From Casuarius casuarius (taxonomy: Eukaryota > Chordata > Aves > Casuariiformes > Casuariidae), in contig PTFA01000035.1 in assembly GCA_003342895.1 (NCBI GenBank), forward strand, positions 4,195,114 through 4,259,113: a stretch of 64,000 bases of DNA. Direction: 5' to 3'. Made by a program: the position numbers and the translations under genes. Below, piece by piece: positions 39,815 through 52,114 of the stretch. The notes beneath the pieces are model-generated. The model made no database searches and was not told where the DNA came from. It worked only from the letters and a program-made list of their open reading frames with translations. Each line of letters starts with the position of its first letter. The stretch's first letter is position 1.

Positions 39815-42800
39815 GTCAGTTAGCCTTGAATCAGATGCAAATTGCCTACAGACATCTCATGATTTTTTATATCATCAGCATGCTTAGGTTATTTTCAGTT
39901 TCTTTATACAGTCCCACCAATATCTGTTTCGACTTTTACAATAATTAGGAAACTACTACAGATTTTTGCTTGGAATATTTTTATTGTATTTGTTTATTGT
40001 GATCTAAGGTGCCTTGCTCCTGAGTGTTCCCACTGTCTCTGAAGATGTGGCATTTATTTACCAAACTCTATTTTGTTAATTATATTATATTAGAACAATA
40101 GCTGCTTCTGCAGTGAGAATGCTTGAGGTCATGCTGGAGATATTTTGCCTCATTCAGTGTCCAAAAATCATGTCCCAGTTAGACATTTCAGTTTATTAGA
40201 TGATAAAAAAAGTTAATTCATTGCAGTAGAAAACTGAAATTAATATTTTACCCATCCTTTGAAAACAAATAGTTTAAACTTGTAGATTGTAGTTCTTAGT
40301 TTAAATAAATGCCTTTCTTAGCTTAGCAAAATAAGTTACTTAGTTTCTTTTTTACAGTTGTTACAGATTTTGAAACATCTGATCATGCAAGACTTTTTAA
40401 AAAATGAGGTGCTGGGTTTTTGCGTCAGTATATTGACTTCCCTCAGATTGGAATGTTTTGATTTTAGCAAAGCTTTTCTATTTAAAGGACAGAAATGTTA
40501 TCAGCAATGATGCATTTTGATGGAATGGAAACAGATTGGAACAGATCGCTTTCTTCCAAAGAAAAAAGTTTTAGATCAGAAAATTTGGAGTCAGCTGAGT
40601 AGCAAGTAGACTGTGTGAAAGAAGTAAGTTTTAGGAATTATATTTAGCTATTTAAAGGAGTGATACTGTTGTAACTGAATGAATAATACTGGAAATTGGT
40701 GAGGTTTCAAGATACTGCATATGGGAATGACACTATTTTCTATGTGATGTTTTTGATTTTAAATGGAAGCAATGAGTAGTTATTTTGAAATCTTCAGTTA
40801 CTGTACTGAATAGAGAAATTAATCAGTTTTGCTCTTGGTGCTCAAATAAAATTGAGACTGTTGGATTTTTTAAAATTGGCCCAGAGCAGCTTACGGTTTT
40901 TTGCTTGTACTGAAGTTTTATTTGCAGGTCTTTAAATTTGTCTTACCATCTTTTTAGACTCTCTTCCCTTTTTATTTTGTCAGTCTCTTTGAAGTAGTAC
41001 CAGACCTGTTTTTCTAGTTCTAGTTTTTTTATCTGCTCCTTTTCAGTAGCCAGAGATTTAGGTGTTTTGAATGAGCACATCAGTGCTCCAGACAGAGATA
41101 CTGTTTGAAATTATCCATGAACCCAGTGCCTCTGAACATTACTGAGTGACATTTGTTTCTGTTGGTTGTGTCTGCTCTGACTAACTGGTTTCTTTCAGAT
41201 TGGCAGCTGGGATTACGCTGTGCTAGATGGACAGCCGCGTGAGCTGGGGCTTGCGGGAAGGCTGGCCTCCGCCGCTGTTTAATATGCCTGGAATGCATGT
41301 ATTCAGATCGGAGCAGCTCTGATGGCCCTGAGGGGGAGTCTCCTGTATTTTCACAAACTGTGATTACTTCCCGTTTTACTTTAATGACTGCCATGTAATT
41401 GCCATACTAATTTGTCTGGACAAAAATGCTTAATCTTCTTGGTTCTCACAGAAAATTTCATAATGTAGCTTAGGAGCTGGATTAGTGTTTTGTTTTTAAA
41501 GGCATGGGGGAATGTATCCTCTCTTTGCTCCCTTGTACACTCATCTATGGAATGAAAAAGTATAACTCATATATTGAATCCTAAATAGCTTTAAGGAAAA
41601 AAAATCCAGTATGGCTGCCGGTATCTGTAGTTTGGGATTTGAAAAACCATGAGCTGTTAGGCTAGTAACCAACTTCAAACAGGCAACTGGAGTACCTTCA
41701 GCAGACACACGCAAGGAGCTTAACTGAGAAAATAATAAGAGATTATACAAATGATGTACTTCTTGGAAGGAAGCTACAGGGAAGGAAGAAACCCTCTTTG
41801 CTTCCTTTATGTTTGATGGCTCTCATTTCTACGTTTTTATGTCATTTCCTTGTGTAATGTGGCATGCTCAGTTTTGTTACACGTATCCTAATGTACCGCA
41901 GCAGGCAGAGGTTGGGCGCTTTCTACTTCCTAGCAAGTTGCTAGTGTGCATTAGTAATGTCCCCCTCTGCAGGTTGTTGACAGTATTTCTGCCCACACTC
42001 CTGCTCTGGAGCCATAAACCTATGTTACTTGAACGGAGGTAGTAACATTAGCTGCCTGCAATAGTAATCCTTTACAGTCTGCTTAGTTAGCAGAGGGTCT
42101 GTGATAAACATTTTGCAGGCACGTTCAACAAGCGTAGAGAAGAGTATGTAACTCTTGATCTTGTAGTTTCTTCTCTTTAGTCTTTCTTCCCTCCTTACTC
42201 CCTGCCCTCCCCAGCCATTCGTTAGGTTTCAAAGCCATTGTAGGCACGTTTCCCTTGAAACCGTACATTAAGGGAATGGTTAAATTGATTAAAACAAAAA
42301 AAAAAAGAATTGAACTGGTTCACTACAGAAGGGTTGGTCTGTGAAGTTGAAAAAGCAGAGCTACTTTCTATTTCGGCATGAAGAAATTAGGCTGCTCATT
42401 TTATTTTTAAAACAGCGGATGTAAATGTGTGAATTTATGGTACTAACATTTGAATGCTCTATTTTTTCCCTGGGTCAAGTGTAGTGTGGTGTCCCCAGGG
42501 CAGGTGTACAGTCAGCAAGCGTATACATTGTTTCTGAAAAGTATTTTGCCATTTTTCACAATCTTGATCTGAGGGGAATTGTTATAAAACAGCAGGAGAT
42601 GGTACTACGAAGAGCTTCTCTTCTGTAATCTTTAGCTTGCTTCAGCAATTTTATCTAATTGTTATGAATCCTGCTTGTTCTCTGGTTAGTGTCATCTGGG
42701 CTGTAGTCCTTGAAAAATTTAACTAAGAGCCTTACTGTAGCATTGTAAGTAACTATCTGGTTAGAAAAGGTTTTCTGATCACTTGTTATCAAAGCTTGAT

Positions 42801-45800
42801 TTTAATCACCGTCCCATGGGGAGAGGAGCTAGTCAGTGAGCCCCTAAGCCATTTAGCTTCACTGTCTGAAGGGAAACCTGTCAAATGTTCTGTGTTCTCT
42901 GGTGCTGTAAAGCAACATCTGGGTGGAAGGAAAGGGAAAGCAAGTAATCATAATTGCATATCACTCAAGCCAATAGAAATCACTGAGGAACATGTGTGTA
43001 AACCTTTTTGAATATTGAAAAGTGAGGTAGGAGCGGCAGAGAGCCAAAGTAATTATTTTTGCAAGGACTGTTATTTTCTGGACATAAACGCAGGGTAGAG
43101 AGAGGGAGGATGAACCCCAAACCTTTGCTCTCCCTAACACACATGCTGAAAGAGTACATATTACATTGCATGATGTTATTTCATCTGGGCTTTCAAACGT
43201 TTGGCATTTAACTCCTACTGGTTTGAGAATTACTGAAAATATTCACATACAGATTTGTAAAGGCAGAGAGTAGCCTCCAGTTTTCCAAGTCACTACATCA
43301 GCACGTAGTGAGCACGATAGGAGAGTGACTCTTGTAACTGTTCAAACTGCATTCAGACTGCGGCGTGCGTTTTGACATGGCTACTTCACGTTTGACGTTT
43401 GGCCTCTTCAGACAATTTGGTGTTTTGTGCCTGAGCGTGCATGATGAAAGCAACTCTTAACTAGTCTCTTTAAGGGCCGTTAAATCTGGAGTTAAATAAC
43501 GTGTGTCTTGCCTTTTCATTCTGTGGGCCTTCATTTCAGGATTTGAGCTCAAAACTTGGAGACCATTTCGTTCTTTCTCTGTGACACTCACTGCACTTCC
43601 CCCTTCTCCCTCCCTCCCTCATATTTAATTTTATAGTTCTTTCAGACATAAACATGAAAAAAAAAGCAATTTTGACTTAGTTTCTGAGTGTTGCTGCAAA
43701 GAAAAGTAACAAACATCTGTTTTTACCTTAACTGCATCCATATGTTCAACCTCCCCATCACCCTCCTTCCCCAAAAATTTACAGCCGTATTTGGTGGGTA
43801 CTGCGTGCTATTGAATTAACTTTCTTCACAGTTAGATTAGAGGGTGAATTCAGAGACTGAAAATGTCTGTGCTAAGCAGTGGCCAAAAGCTACATTATAG
43901 CTAAGCGAAGTTTTCATTTGCTTTTCCACTCTTCCTCTTTTAATTTGCCTCTTTATTTCCCCTCTCCCCCTCCCCACCCTGCAGAAAAAGAGGCGATCAG
44001 GAGATTTTAGGAACAGGTTAAGGTGGTAATCAGATAAATTTTAACTTGTGAAATTTGCTTGAGATTTTCATGTTTATAAATTAATTAACATTTGAGAAAC
44101 CATATTTATCATTTAAATATGTGGTTTGTGATGCATATTGTGTGGATTATTGTAAAGGATTAGCTAGCTTGTTTCATTTTATTACTTCTGGTTGTAGCAT
44201 CTGGAACAATTCTGGCCTTACCAAAGTTTTGTTGTTGTAGAGGATTAACAGGAAGAAGGCTGTTTTACTGAGATATTTGAGGAGCAGTGAAACAAAATGT
44301 TGAATGATACTATCTTTTACTTTGTGGTACGCAGCATGCTTTCAGAGATAAGAGTGTGTGATACTAAAGATACCTTTCAAACAAAGGTTATTCCTTTCCA
44401 GTTACATGATGCCTTTAAGAAAAATTACACTAGTTATGCAAATTTTCCAAGTATTTGTACCTACAATAATTTAAATTCTTGTATACTCCAGGGAGATTCA
44501 ACAATGTGAGAATACATAGCCTTCCTCTGCCACTGGAAGAAGCTGGCTGTCTCTGAGTAATACTGACTAATGCTATTAGTAAGTTTTCAAGAAAATGAAG
44601 TTAGAAGCTGGGCTATAATTTGTTAGAAAGTGAGTTGATGACTTGTTGACTGATGGTCAATTTATTGTGTATTCTCAGGTGAGTGGTAGCTTTTTTCTTC
44701 AAAGGAGGTATTAATTATCTCTCTGAGGAAAGGATTGTCTGCTCCTAGCTGATTTTCTTTGACAGATTGAACAAAAGTCTGAGTGACATCTGGTGGCTAA
44801 AATGCCCTGTATTTCTCTTTCTCTTGTTATGCAAATTGGAAGAGAAGGGATTGATTCTGGCCCCACCATCACATGTTTCTGCTGATGGAGGGAGGTCCTC
44901 TTGCATCTTTTTATATGGAAGAGACTGAGAGCTCATCCGAACATGTACTGTTGATGTCTGGATTGATTTTGAGTACAGTCTGGGATGAGGAAATAATCAT
45001 CTGGGGGTGCTAGTGCAATGTCTTGGTCATAATGAAGAAGTCTTGAAGCCTAAGAACAAAAATCTTTTCTTTTTTCTTGGTAACTAAAAGGAATGCAAGA
45101 AGAAGTTGTTGTTGTGCTGAAGTCTAGCTGCTGTGTCTAGATGCAGTTGTCCAAGCGTTGTTACCTTGATCTGTACTTAACAGTTTTACAGATTTCTGTT
45201 CGCTCTCTGAAAATGTGCAGTAAGGAGAGCCAACAGATAGCAATGTTCGTACCTGTGTTCTGTGTATCGTTTTGATGTTTTATCAAGCCTTGTTACCCTT
45301 CGTAGCACATGATCGGAGTTTTACTTTTCCTAGTTCCATTGGCTAAAAGGGAAGGATGTGTCAGTGGGCTATTGCTTTCCTGGAAATGTAGGCTCTCGTA
45401 TTTCTGGGAGAATCACGTGGAACCTAATGAATCTAAAAAGCTTGTCTGTGCCTGAACTGTAAATCCAAAACTCTAGTTTGGCATCTGCTAGAACATAAGC
45501 ATGGATGCAGATACTCTCTGTTAAAGACTGAAAATCGAGTTTGATAAGAGATTTTCTGCAAGAGCATGAGGGGTGTGTGTGTGGTCTGCCTAGAGTTTGT
45601 GGTCCCTCCCCTAAGACCAGCTTTGGCAAAATGATTGTCCCCTTGGTCAGCAGTTTTACCAGTTCCTACAGAAAGCGAGTTGTGTGAAAATGGACAGATT
45701 AGAGCAATGTCTATTTACCTGCACGTTGAGTGATTGCTTAATACTTGTTTTTAATATCCCAGAGGGATTTTCTTCCTCACTGAGGTTGGGTGGGAGATGA

Positions 45801-46488
45801 ATAACTGCTCTACTGCTGCTGTTGTGTGGTCTAGGAGTGCGATAATGTCTGGCATTATGCGAGCCGAGCAGTGGGAGCATAACTATGACTCTTCCAGTTT
45901 TTATGTTGCTGGATAGCTGTGAGCTTCTCTGAGATCTGGACTGTGGAAAATAGCTTTCTGGCTGCTGATCTTTCATTGATTAAAGTAATTATAACATCTG
46001 ATTTTTGTTCCAAGTCAGTATGTACTCTTGTTACAGTGATTGCATTTAAAGTGCTCCGCATTAATACATCATATCTTGAGTTTAATTTTTCCTTTCTTAG
46101 TACTGACACTGTATAAGGGAGTATAATTTATAGAGGTAGCATCCTGTAATGGGAGTGGGAATAAAAGGACATACCAAATTTTACGAGTAAGCCAAAACTC
46201 TGACTCCCTTTAAATGCTGAATGTAGGCTACGTGGAAATGGATGCTTCCATTATGACTGTAGGACAGAATAAAAAGAAGTTTACAAGTCTGAAGCTTATT
46301 ATTTCCTCTTCTTATCCATTGTATTTTTAGTTCTATCTAGAAGACATGCACGGAGTTGGGCTTCAAGATTTTACTCATTTTGGATAATAATTAGGAAATA
46401 TTTGATAGAAAATAATTGGTAGATCCTATAGACTCTGTAGTAAAATTCTAACATACATGGAATAACCTGAATCCAGGGTTGTTCTAGC

Positions 46489-46507
46489 ACTGGCCTAGAG
46501 GGCCAGT
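46489..46507. repeat. Small inverted repeat, 7-bp arms, 5-nt loop
   Basis: ACTGGCC, TAGAG, GGCCAGT form a compact potential hairpin. The nearby CTTCTGG is also repeated directly (46508 and 46525 region). Confidence 0.8.
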
Positions 46508-47841
46508 TCTTCTGGCCTATGTTCTTCTGGTTTTCTCTCAGTGCAAAGCAGAATTCCTATCTGCTATTAAACATAGTCCAATCAACCTGCAAGTAAATGT
46601 AAGTAAATCCTTTTAATCTGGATATTCTGAGACAAGCAGCTTCTTATGGAGACAGTGGAGTTGCTGACCAATATGGTGATGTTTTGCCTCATCTCTTGAG
46701 GGACCTCATATTCTGTGTCCTTGAAGTCTCTAGCCACAAGACCCAGCCTGGAATTTTAATGTAGCATCTCTAGTCCCTGGGAAGGGGACTCTGGTGGGCT
46801 TACCGAGCGTTGCTGTTTCATGAACCTGATGTTGCTATTCCTCAAAAAGTTCTCACTGAATCTCAGCATTTGCCTGTCAAATTATGGCCAGGTTTTTGAT
46901 GGAGTTGCTTATTCAGCAGTTCCAATGCCGTAGCACTTCTTGAAGATTAAGGTGCTCCCGGCATGGGGAAGAGTGTTAGAATCTGCCCACAGAGTCATTG
47001 AAGCTCTTATTCTGGTGAGGTAGGTGTTTCAAAAACCTTTCCAAATGTGGTAAGGTCAAGTGTTTTGGATTGCATGTTTCCTATCTCAGAGCATGATTAT
47101 TTTGATGATCTTAAAGCCTCGGGTGCATTCCACTTTTGGTTTTGTTCTTTCTGTAACAGGAGAGTGTTATGTGTGCCAGTAATAACCTTTATTATTATCT
47201 AAAAATAATTGTTTTTAAGAATAAAATCAGCATGTTTACCATTTTCTTAAAATCACCATTTTCTTGAAAACTTTAATGGGTAGTAAAATAGAACATGCCA
47301 TGCAAGTATAAGGACCCTCAAGGTATGCTGAAATTGTTGAACCATAAAAAAGAAGAATCTTGGAGAGGGCAAACATAATATTCTAAAAGCTAAGGAAGTG
47401 GTGAGTGGTTTTGTGTTTAAGTGCTCCACTTGAAACACTTTACAGGGGCCTGATTTTCAGGAGACTTCCTTTGAAAATAGGGCTTGCTGATGCCTCACCT
47501 TAGATACTCAACATCACTAGACACTTTTTGAGAATGCAGGGCTCAAAGCACTGTCAAATTACCATACGACAGAGAAATCAAAGTATCTGTGCATATGCAA
47601 GCTGGTAGCCCACAATGAATGCAAAGTCATTTGACTTAGTTAAGCTCACAATGAGAGATTCAAACTAAGCTGAATTACTTCAGATTTTCTATAGGATTAG
47701 TGTGATCCTGTGGATAGTACAGGGCCTTGTCTGATAAGAAATAACTTGTTAAGTTTTCGTTGTTTGATTTTTGTATTTGAGTCACCAGGCCCATATGTGG
47801 CAACATGGAAAACTAGTTGAAAATGTATAGGCAAGAAGTAT

Positions 47842-47880
47842 AAGTTCATACTTACCTAATAAAGCTCATACTTGCGTAAT
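47842..47880 (+). repeat. Two-copy tandem duplication, 20-bp period
   Basis: AAGTTCATACTTACCTAAT (47842-47860) is followed after one base by AAGCTCATACTTGCGTAAT (47862-47880), with 16 of 19 positions identical. This is a small local duplication with no recognised function. Confidence 0.85.
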
Positions 47881-48548
47881 TTCAGAAGAATTATCTTCAA
47901 GAAGTCACAAATTTTCATATAGCACCTATGAAGAAAGTGATCAAGTATGTTGCTAAAGATTTAGAGAAACTTTAAAAAAAAATTGTGCTGCATCTTCAAG
48001 TTCTCCTTTAGTTGTATTTGATATTAGTCTTGCTGTCAGTAGTTTAATGCATCCTAAAATTTTTTTGTTTCTTTGAATAAAGATAAAAGTATGAAAAAAC
48101 TCAGTGTAGCTTTCATTGTAGTTATTGCTAAGAAACCGGGAAATAGAGTTTAAATAAAAAGTAGAACACTTTTTCGGTACCTATAGAAACTTTTTAAAAA
48201 TTAGCTTTTGTGTCTAAGTTATGATGCAAACAGGATAAGCCAGTGTTAGAAAGGAAAAATGGAGCCAATAAAGAGGATTTCTGATTATAATAGCTGGTTT
48301 CTGTTTAATATCATTGAACAGGATGAGGTTTTGCAGAGTTTCTCATGGAAATAGCATCCACAGTACTAAAATGATTACCTCATTCTTCGTACCAGTGCCA
48401 AGCACTTAGCCCCACAGTGAACACACGGGGTTGATTTTCAACATGAAACAAGCCAGAAGTGTAGAATGACATTTTCAGGTGACAGTTATGGTTCTATTGC
48501 CCGTAATTAGCACCTCTTAACATGCAAACCTGCCTGTGCCCTTTCCAG

Positions 48549-48638
48549 GCTGTTGAAGCTCAAATACGAAGTTTTGGACAGACTCCTTCCCAACTGCTCA
48601 TAGAACCACATCCTCCAAGAAGTTCTGCCATGCAGGTG
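48549..48638 (+). CDS. LRBA: LRBA coding exon B: end of BEACH domain and start of linker (30 codons, phase 0-0)
   Basis: A pyrimidine-rich tract and CCAG acceptor precede GCTGTTGAAGCT. The 90-nt exon reads [30 protein letters not shown]. The FGQTPSQL motif is the characteristic last element of BEACH domains, and the EPHPPR segment starts the linker to the WD40 propeller. Two donors lie three bases apart: CAG followed by gtggta (exon end 48635) and GTG followed by gtaagt (exon end 48638). I chose the second because it matches the donor consensus far better and keeps the valine I recall in mammalian LRBA (MQVSPLMF). Both choices keep the reading frame, so an isoform without this Val is possible. 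The exon has no counterpart of the extra residues (CFLPQ-type) of NBEA at this point, which supports LRBA. Confidence 0.95.
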
Positions 48639-49614
48639 GTAAGTAGCATGTTAACTCTTTGTGACCAACCATGTCGCTCACTTCCTTTGCTATTTTCAAA
48701 TTACCGTACCAGCTACTTTGTTTTTCTTTTTTTTGGTCGTGGAATTGTGTTGTTAAAAATAGCAGATGAGTTACGAGTTTGTGGGTCTGTTAGTGTATGC
48801 AGTCCTTAACTGTTATTTTATTTATTGCTGAAAGGATTGTTTTGATTCCTGGTACAGCCATTTTTTGTCAGTATAATCGAAGAACACTTCATCGGTTTGT
48901 TTTGTTGATACCATACCTGTACAGGTGAGAGCCAGTCATCGTGGAGACAATTTAGTTAATCTTTGGCAGATTCCCCGAGAAGCATGGATTTAGGAGGTGG
49001 AACTTCCTTGTCTTTTCCCCCAGGCATAGGTTTTCCCCTAAAACGGTGATTACTAGGAATTCATGAGCTGAAACTTGCATGGCAAAGAATGTGACTAAAT
49101 GTGTTTTGCAGTAAAGCTAGGGTGATAAAATCCAGGCAGGGAGCATTAACATGCTTTCCCTTTTACCTCTACTCGTGTCTAATATACTTTTATTATACAA
49201 ACTATTATTTTATTACTGATCACTTTCCATATCACGTTGTGTGCAGTCCCGGGTCTAAAATATCATTTGTGTTGTCACAGATCCAGAACTAAGTATGTTA
49301 AGTGATACTGTGACAAGTGGAGCAAATGGTTCACTAATTCACAACTTTTTTAAAAGGTTACGTTCCCTTGCTGCTAAGACAGGCGTTTTATAATGAAATA
49401 TAGAGAGGGAGATTTTCCTCTTGTTTATGCTGTAAACTGTATATCCTACTCTGATGGACTAGGGTTATTCGATTACAAACCTATCTGAAAAGCAAGAGCC
49501 TTTAGAGAAGGTCCACAAAACCCTGAAATTTTTGCAATGTAACTTCCAAAGTGTGTGCGATAGGAACGTAAGAAATGTAAGCTTTCTTGTCAAATTGAGC
49601 CGCTAGCCTGTCCC

Positions 49615-49965
49615 AAATGTCCACGTGCCATGCGTTGTACACGAGGCTTGCTCTGCTGACCGCCCCCTCTCTGCAGCCTTACGCGTTGACAACCGCGCTG
49701 GAGGCGCCCGCCTGCTCTGGAGCCCCATGGGCTGGGAGACGCGGGCGACCGTGCTGATTTGGGCCGGCCCGGCCCATCGCACCTCCCTCACACCTAGCGT
49801 CCCAGGGCAGGGGAGGCAGCAGCCCACTGCGGTGGCTGGGGTGTGCTCTCTGGCAGAGGAGCCCTGCCAGTGGGGACATGCGGGGGCCCAGGTGCCCTGG
49901 CTGCACGGTGCTACGTGCCGGCGTCCCCCTCACGCGGTGCCGGGCCCTAGGCTCTTCCTGAGACT
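49615..49965. other. CpG-island-like block inside the intron between exons B and C
   Basis: By hand count, roughly 27 CpG dinucleotides occur in about 330 bp with GC content near two thirds, against a strongly AT-rich surrounding. This would meet the usual island criteria (GC above 55 per cent, observed/expected CpG above 0.6, length above 200). No exon or promoter element such as a TATA box is evident. It may be an orphan intragenic promoter or enhancer, or simply a GC-rich patch. Confidence 0.6.
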
Positions 49966-50388
49966 TACAGAGGCTGGGTTCAGGAAGGGCAGGAATGTGA
50001 GGAGCTGATCGCTGGCACATTTGTGAGACCCATTCTTGTATGAATACCTTTGATGCCACTAAGCAGTTTGTCTGGTTTTTATTATAATATTTTGCATGAT
50101 GGTGAATTAGTAAGTATTGAGTATATGATGGAAGCGAGTAAGTTCTGTGACGTTAACTGTTTCTAGCTCCTGGGGCTTTTCGGGCTGACATGCACGTGGA
50201 AACAGAACCTTAGCCTTCCACTTATTTTAACCCCTTTTGCAGTTATTAATGCATAAAAATTTTATAGTATTTTCAGCTTTTTAAAAGTAGTATTGGTCTT
50301 TCCTGGAGCTGAAATATAGTGAGGATCTTTTCTCTGTTGCCAGTCTGAATGCTTTTTAGTTGCACTATTTACTAAGTTTTTTGATTTC

Positions 50389-50406
50389 GTGTGTGTGTGT
50401 GTGTGT
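50389..50406 (+). repeat. (GT)9 microsatellite
   Basis: Nine uninterrupted GT units lie between TTTC and ACGC in the intron between exons B and C. Confidence 0.97.
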
Positions 50407-51936
50407 ACGCATGAATACAACCGAATTGAAAGCTACCGCGTGCTGTGTAAAGTGCACAAGCCATAATATACACCAGGTGTAGTAATTAGCAGTCACACGA
50501 AGGCTGCCTATTTGTCTGGTTTTGCTGCTGTTGCTGTATCCCCCTGTGTTTTCCACCATCAGATAGCTGGATTTAATTGAGGCCACATCAGATGAGGCAT
50601 TACTGACACCTTTAATTGAATGAGCATCCAGGGAGGATTAACTCATAATATTGATTGGCTTTTAGCCACTTGCTCAGAAGGGTGTCTGGGTAGCTTATTA
50701 GTTGCTTTTATTTACACCTTTATGCAAAGACTGTAAGTAGGAATTCATAGAGCAATATGTTTTTTTAAGTACTCTTAATAACTTTTTAAAAAGGAGTGAT
50801 AATAAAAATGCAAATGTATTTAATTTTTTTATTAGTTCTGTATAAATATACATTAAATGTATGCACTTACATACACATATATGTAATGAAATATTGCAGG
50901 TGGAAAATAGCCAAGAACACTTCATTAGTGTTCTAATTCAGTTATTAGAAAAATACAAATACTAGAGGAATATGGCTAACAGTAGCTAGGATGATTGTAG
51001 TTCTACATCTTAATGGATTTCTCATTTTGCTGCGCAGCACAGTCAGAAACTCATTAAATTCTGCTTCTCCTTCTTGCGTTTGACATCCAGATCTAAGGTC
51101 CTCAATATTTTGTTTCAACATTTGCAATGTTGTTAGATGTCTTACTTTAAAAGTTATTACTCTTTTCTATTTATTAAATTTGAAAACTAAAACCTAAAAA
51201 TACTGTGTTGAAAATGAGAGTCTGGATTCATTCCTTCCCTTAAAAATTTCTAGAAACGATGTTGGATAGTGTCTGTGATCACGTCCACTTTATATTCTTT
51301 ACAACTGCATTTAATTATGTTTGTCCTCTGAAACACATTTCAGTGAAGTTTTCTGCTTTGCATTCATAAAGTTTATTTTTGTACACCAGAAATATATACA
51401 GAACATATATCTAGTGTATGTGTGTATCTGTTTATTTTAATGTGCTTTTATGTTCTCATCTGGCTTGTAAAGAATTGTAGTCTGCCAATTTAATGCAACT
51501 TGAGACAATCTCTGGGAGCAGGAATTTCTTTTGCTCATTTTTTTTTTTTTCGGTTCCCTCCTATTTTGGCATTGCTTTCCTTGACATGCTATCTCTGTAG
51601 ATACGAAGGAGAATTCTTTTGGTAGAGACAGGCGATTGGAAACTTTTAGTATAATCTGCAGTGATCTGCAGCAAAGTTTGAATATAGACACCCGCTGTTC
51701 AGCAAGGCTCTCAACTTAACTGTATACGTGAAAGAGGTCTCCCTAAAATGGTTGTTTCCACTAGTCTGTCTACTATTAGTGCATTTGCTTTCACAGCAGC
51801 TGCTGTTGGAGCATGTGTATTTTAATCCAATCTTCCTTCTCTTGTCCTGTCCTGTCTTCTTTTCTCCTCCCCATGTTTTCTCTTCCCATGTATTTGGGTT
51901 CTTGTTGTGTGCACTCAACAGTATCTCCTCCTGCAG

Positions 51937-52114
51937 AGCCCGTTGATGTTCACAGACCAAGCTCAACAGGATGTTATAATGGTTCTCAAGTTCCCATCCA
52001 ACTCCCCTGTCACTCATGTAGCTGCCAACACCCAGCCTGGCCTGGCCACTCCTGCCGTGATCACAGTTACTGCAAATAGGCTATTTGCTGTAAACAAGTG
52101 GCATAATCTTCCTG
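51937..52114 (+). CDS. LRBA: LRBA coding exon C: BEACH-WD40 linker and first propeller strands (59 codons + 1 nt, phase 0-1)
   Basis: The acceptor is CTGCAG after a long pyrimidine-rich region beginning near 51825; the donor is CCTG followed by gtaagt. The 178-nt exon reads SPLMFTDQAQ, QDVIMVLKFP, SNSPVTHVAA, NTQPGLATPA, VITVTANRLF, AVNKWHNLP and leaves one G for the next codon. The stretch QDVIMVLKFPSNSPVTHVAAN is shared by LRBA and NBEA; TQPGLATPAVITVTANRLFAVNKWHNLP is the LRBA version. In BEACH-WD40 proteins this segment forms the entry strands of the C-terminal beta-propeller, which mediates protein contacts. The reading frame is open and there are no unusual substitutions. Confidence 0.97.

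Larger units (their letters stand above)
48639..51936 (+). other. LRBA: LRBA intron between exons B and C (3,298 bp)
   Basis: This intron runs from gtaagt to ctgcag. It contains a CpG-island-like block at about 49615-49965, a (GT)9 microsatellite at 50389-50406, a homeobox-site-rich stretch at about 50440-50700, and a T tract at 51538-51550. The end of the intron (about 51825-51936) is a long pyrimidine-rich run feeding the exon C acceptor. Open frames of 126 and 127 codons on opposite strands over the CpG-rich block are explained by its high GC content. Confidence 0.88.

Noticed and set aside
49625..50059. Overlapping 127-codon (+) and 126-codon (-) open frames
   Set aside because: Both lie over the CpG-rich block, where stop codons are rare; the translations are low-information Ala/Gly/Pro/Arg-rich sequence with no family resemblance.
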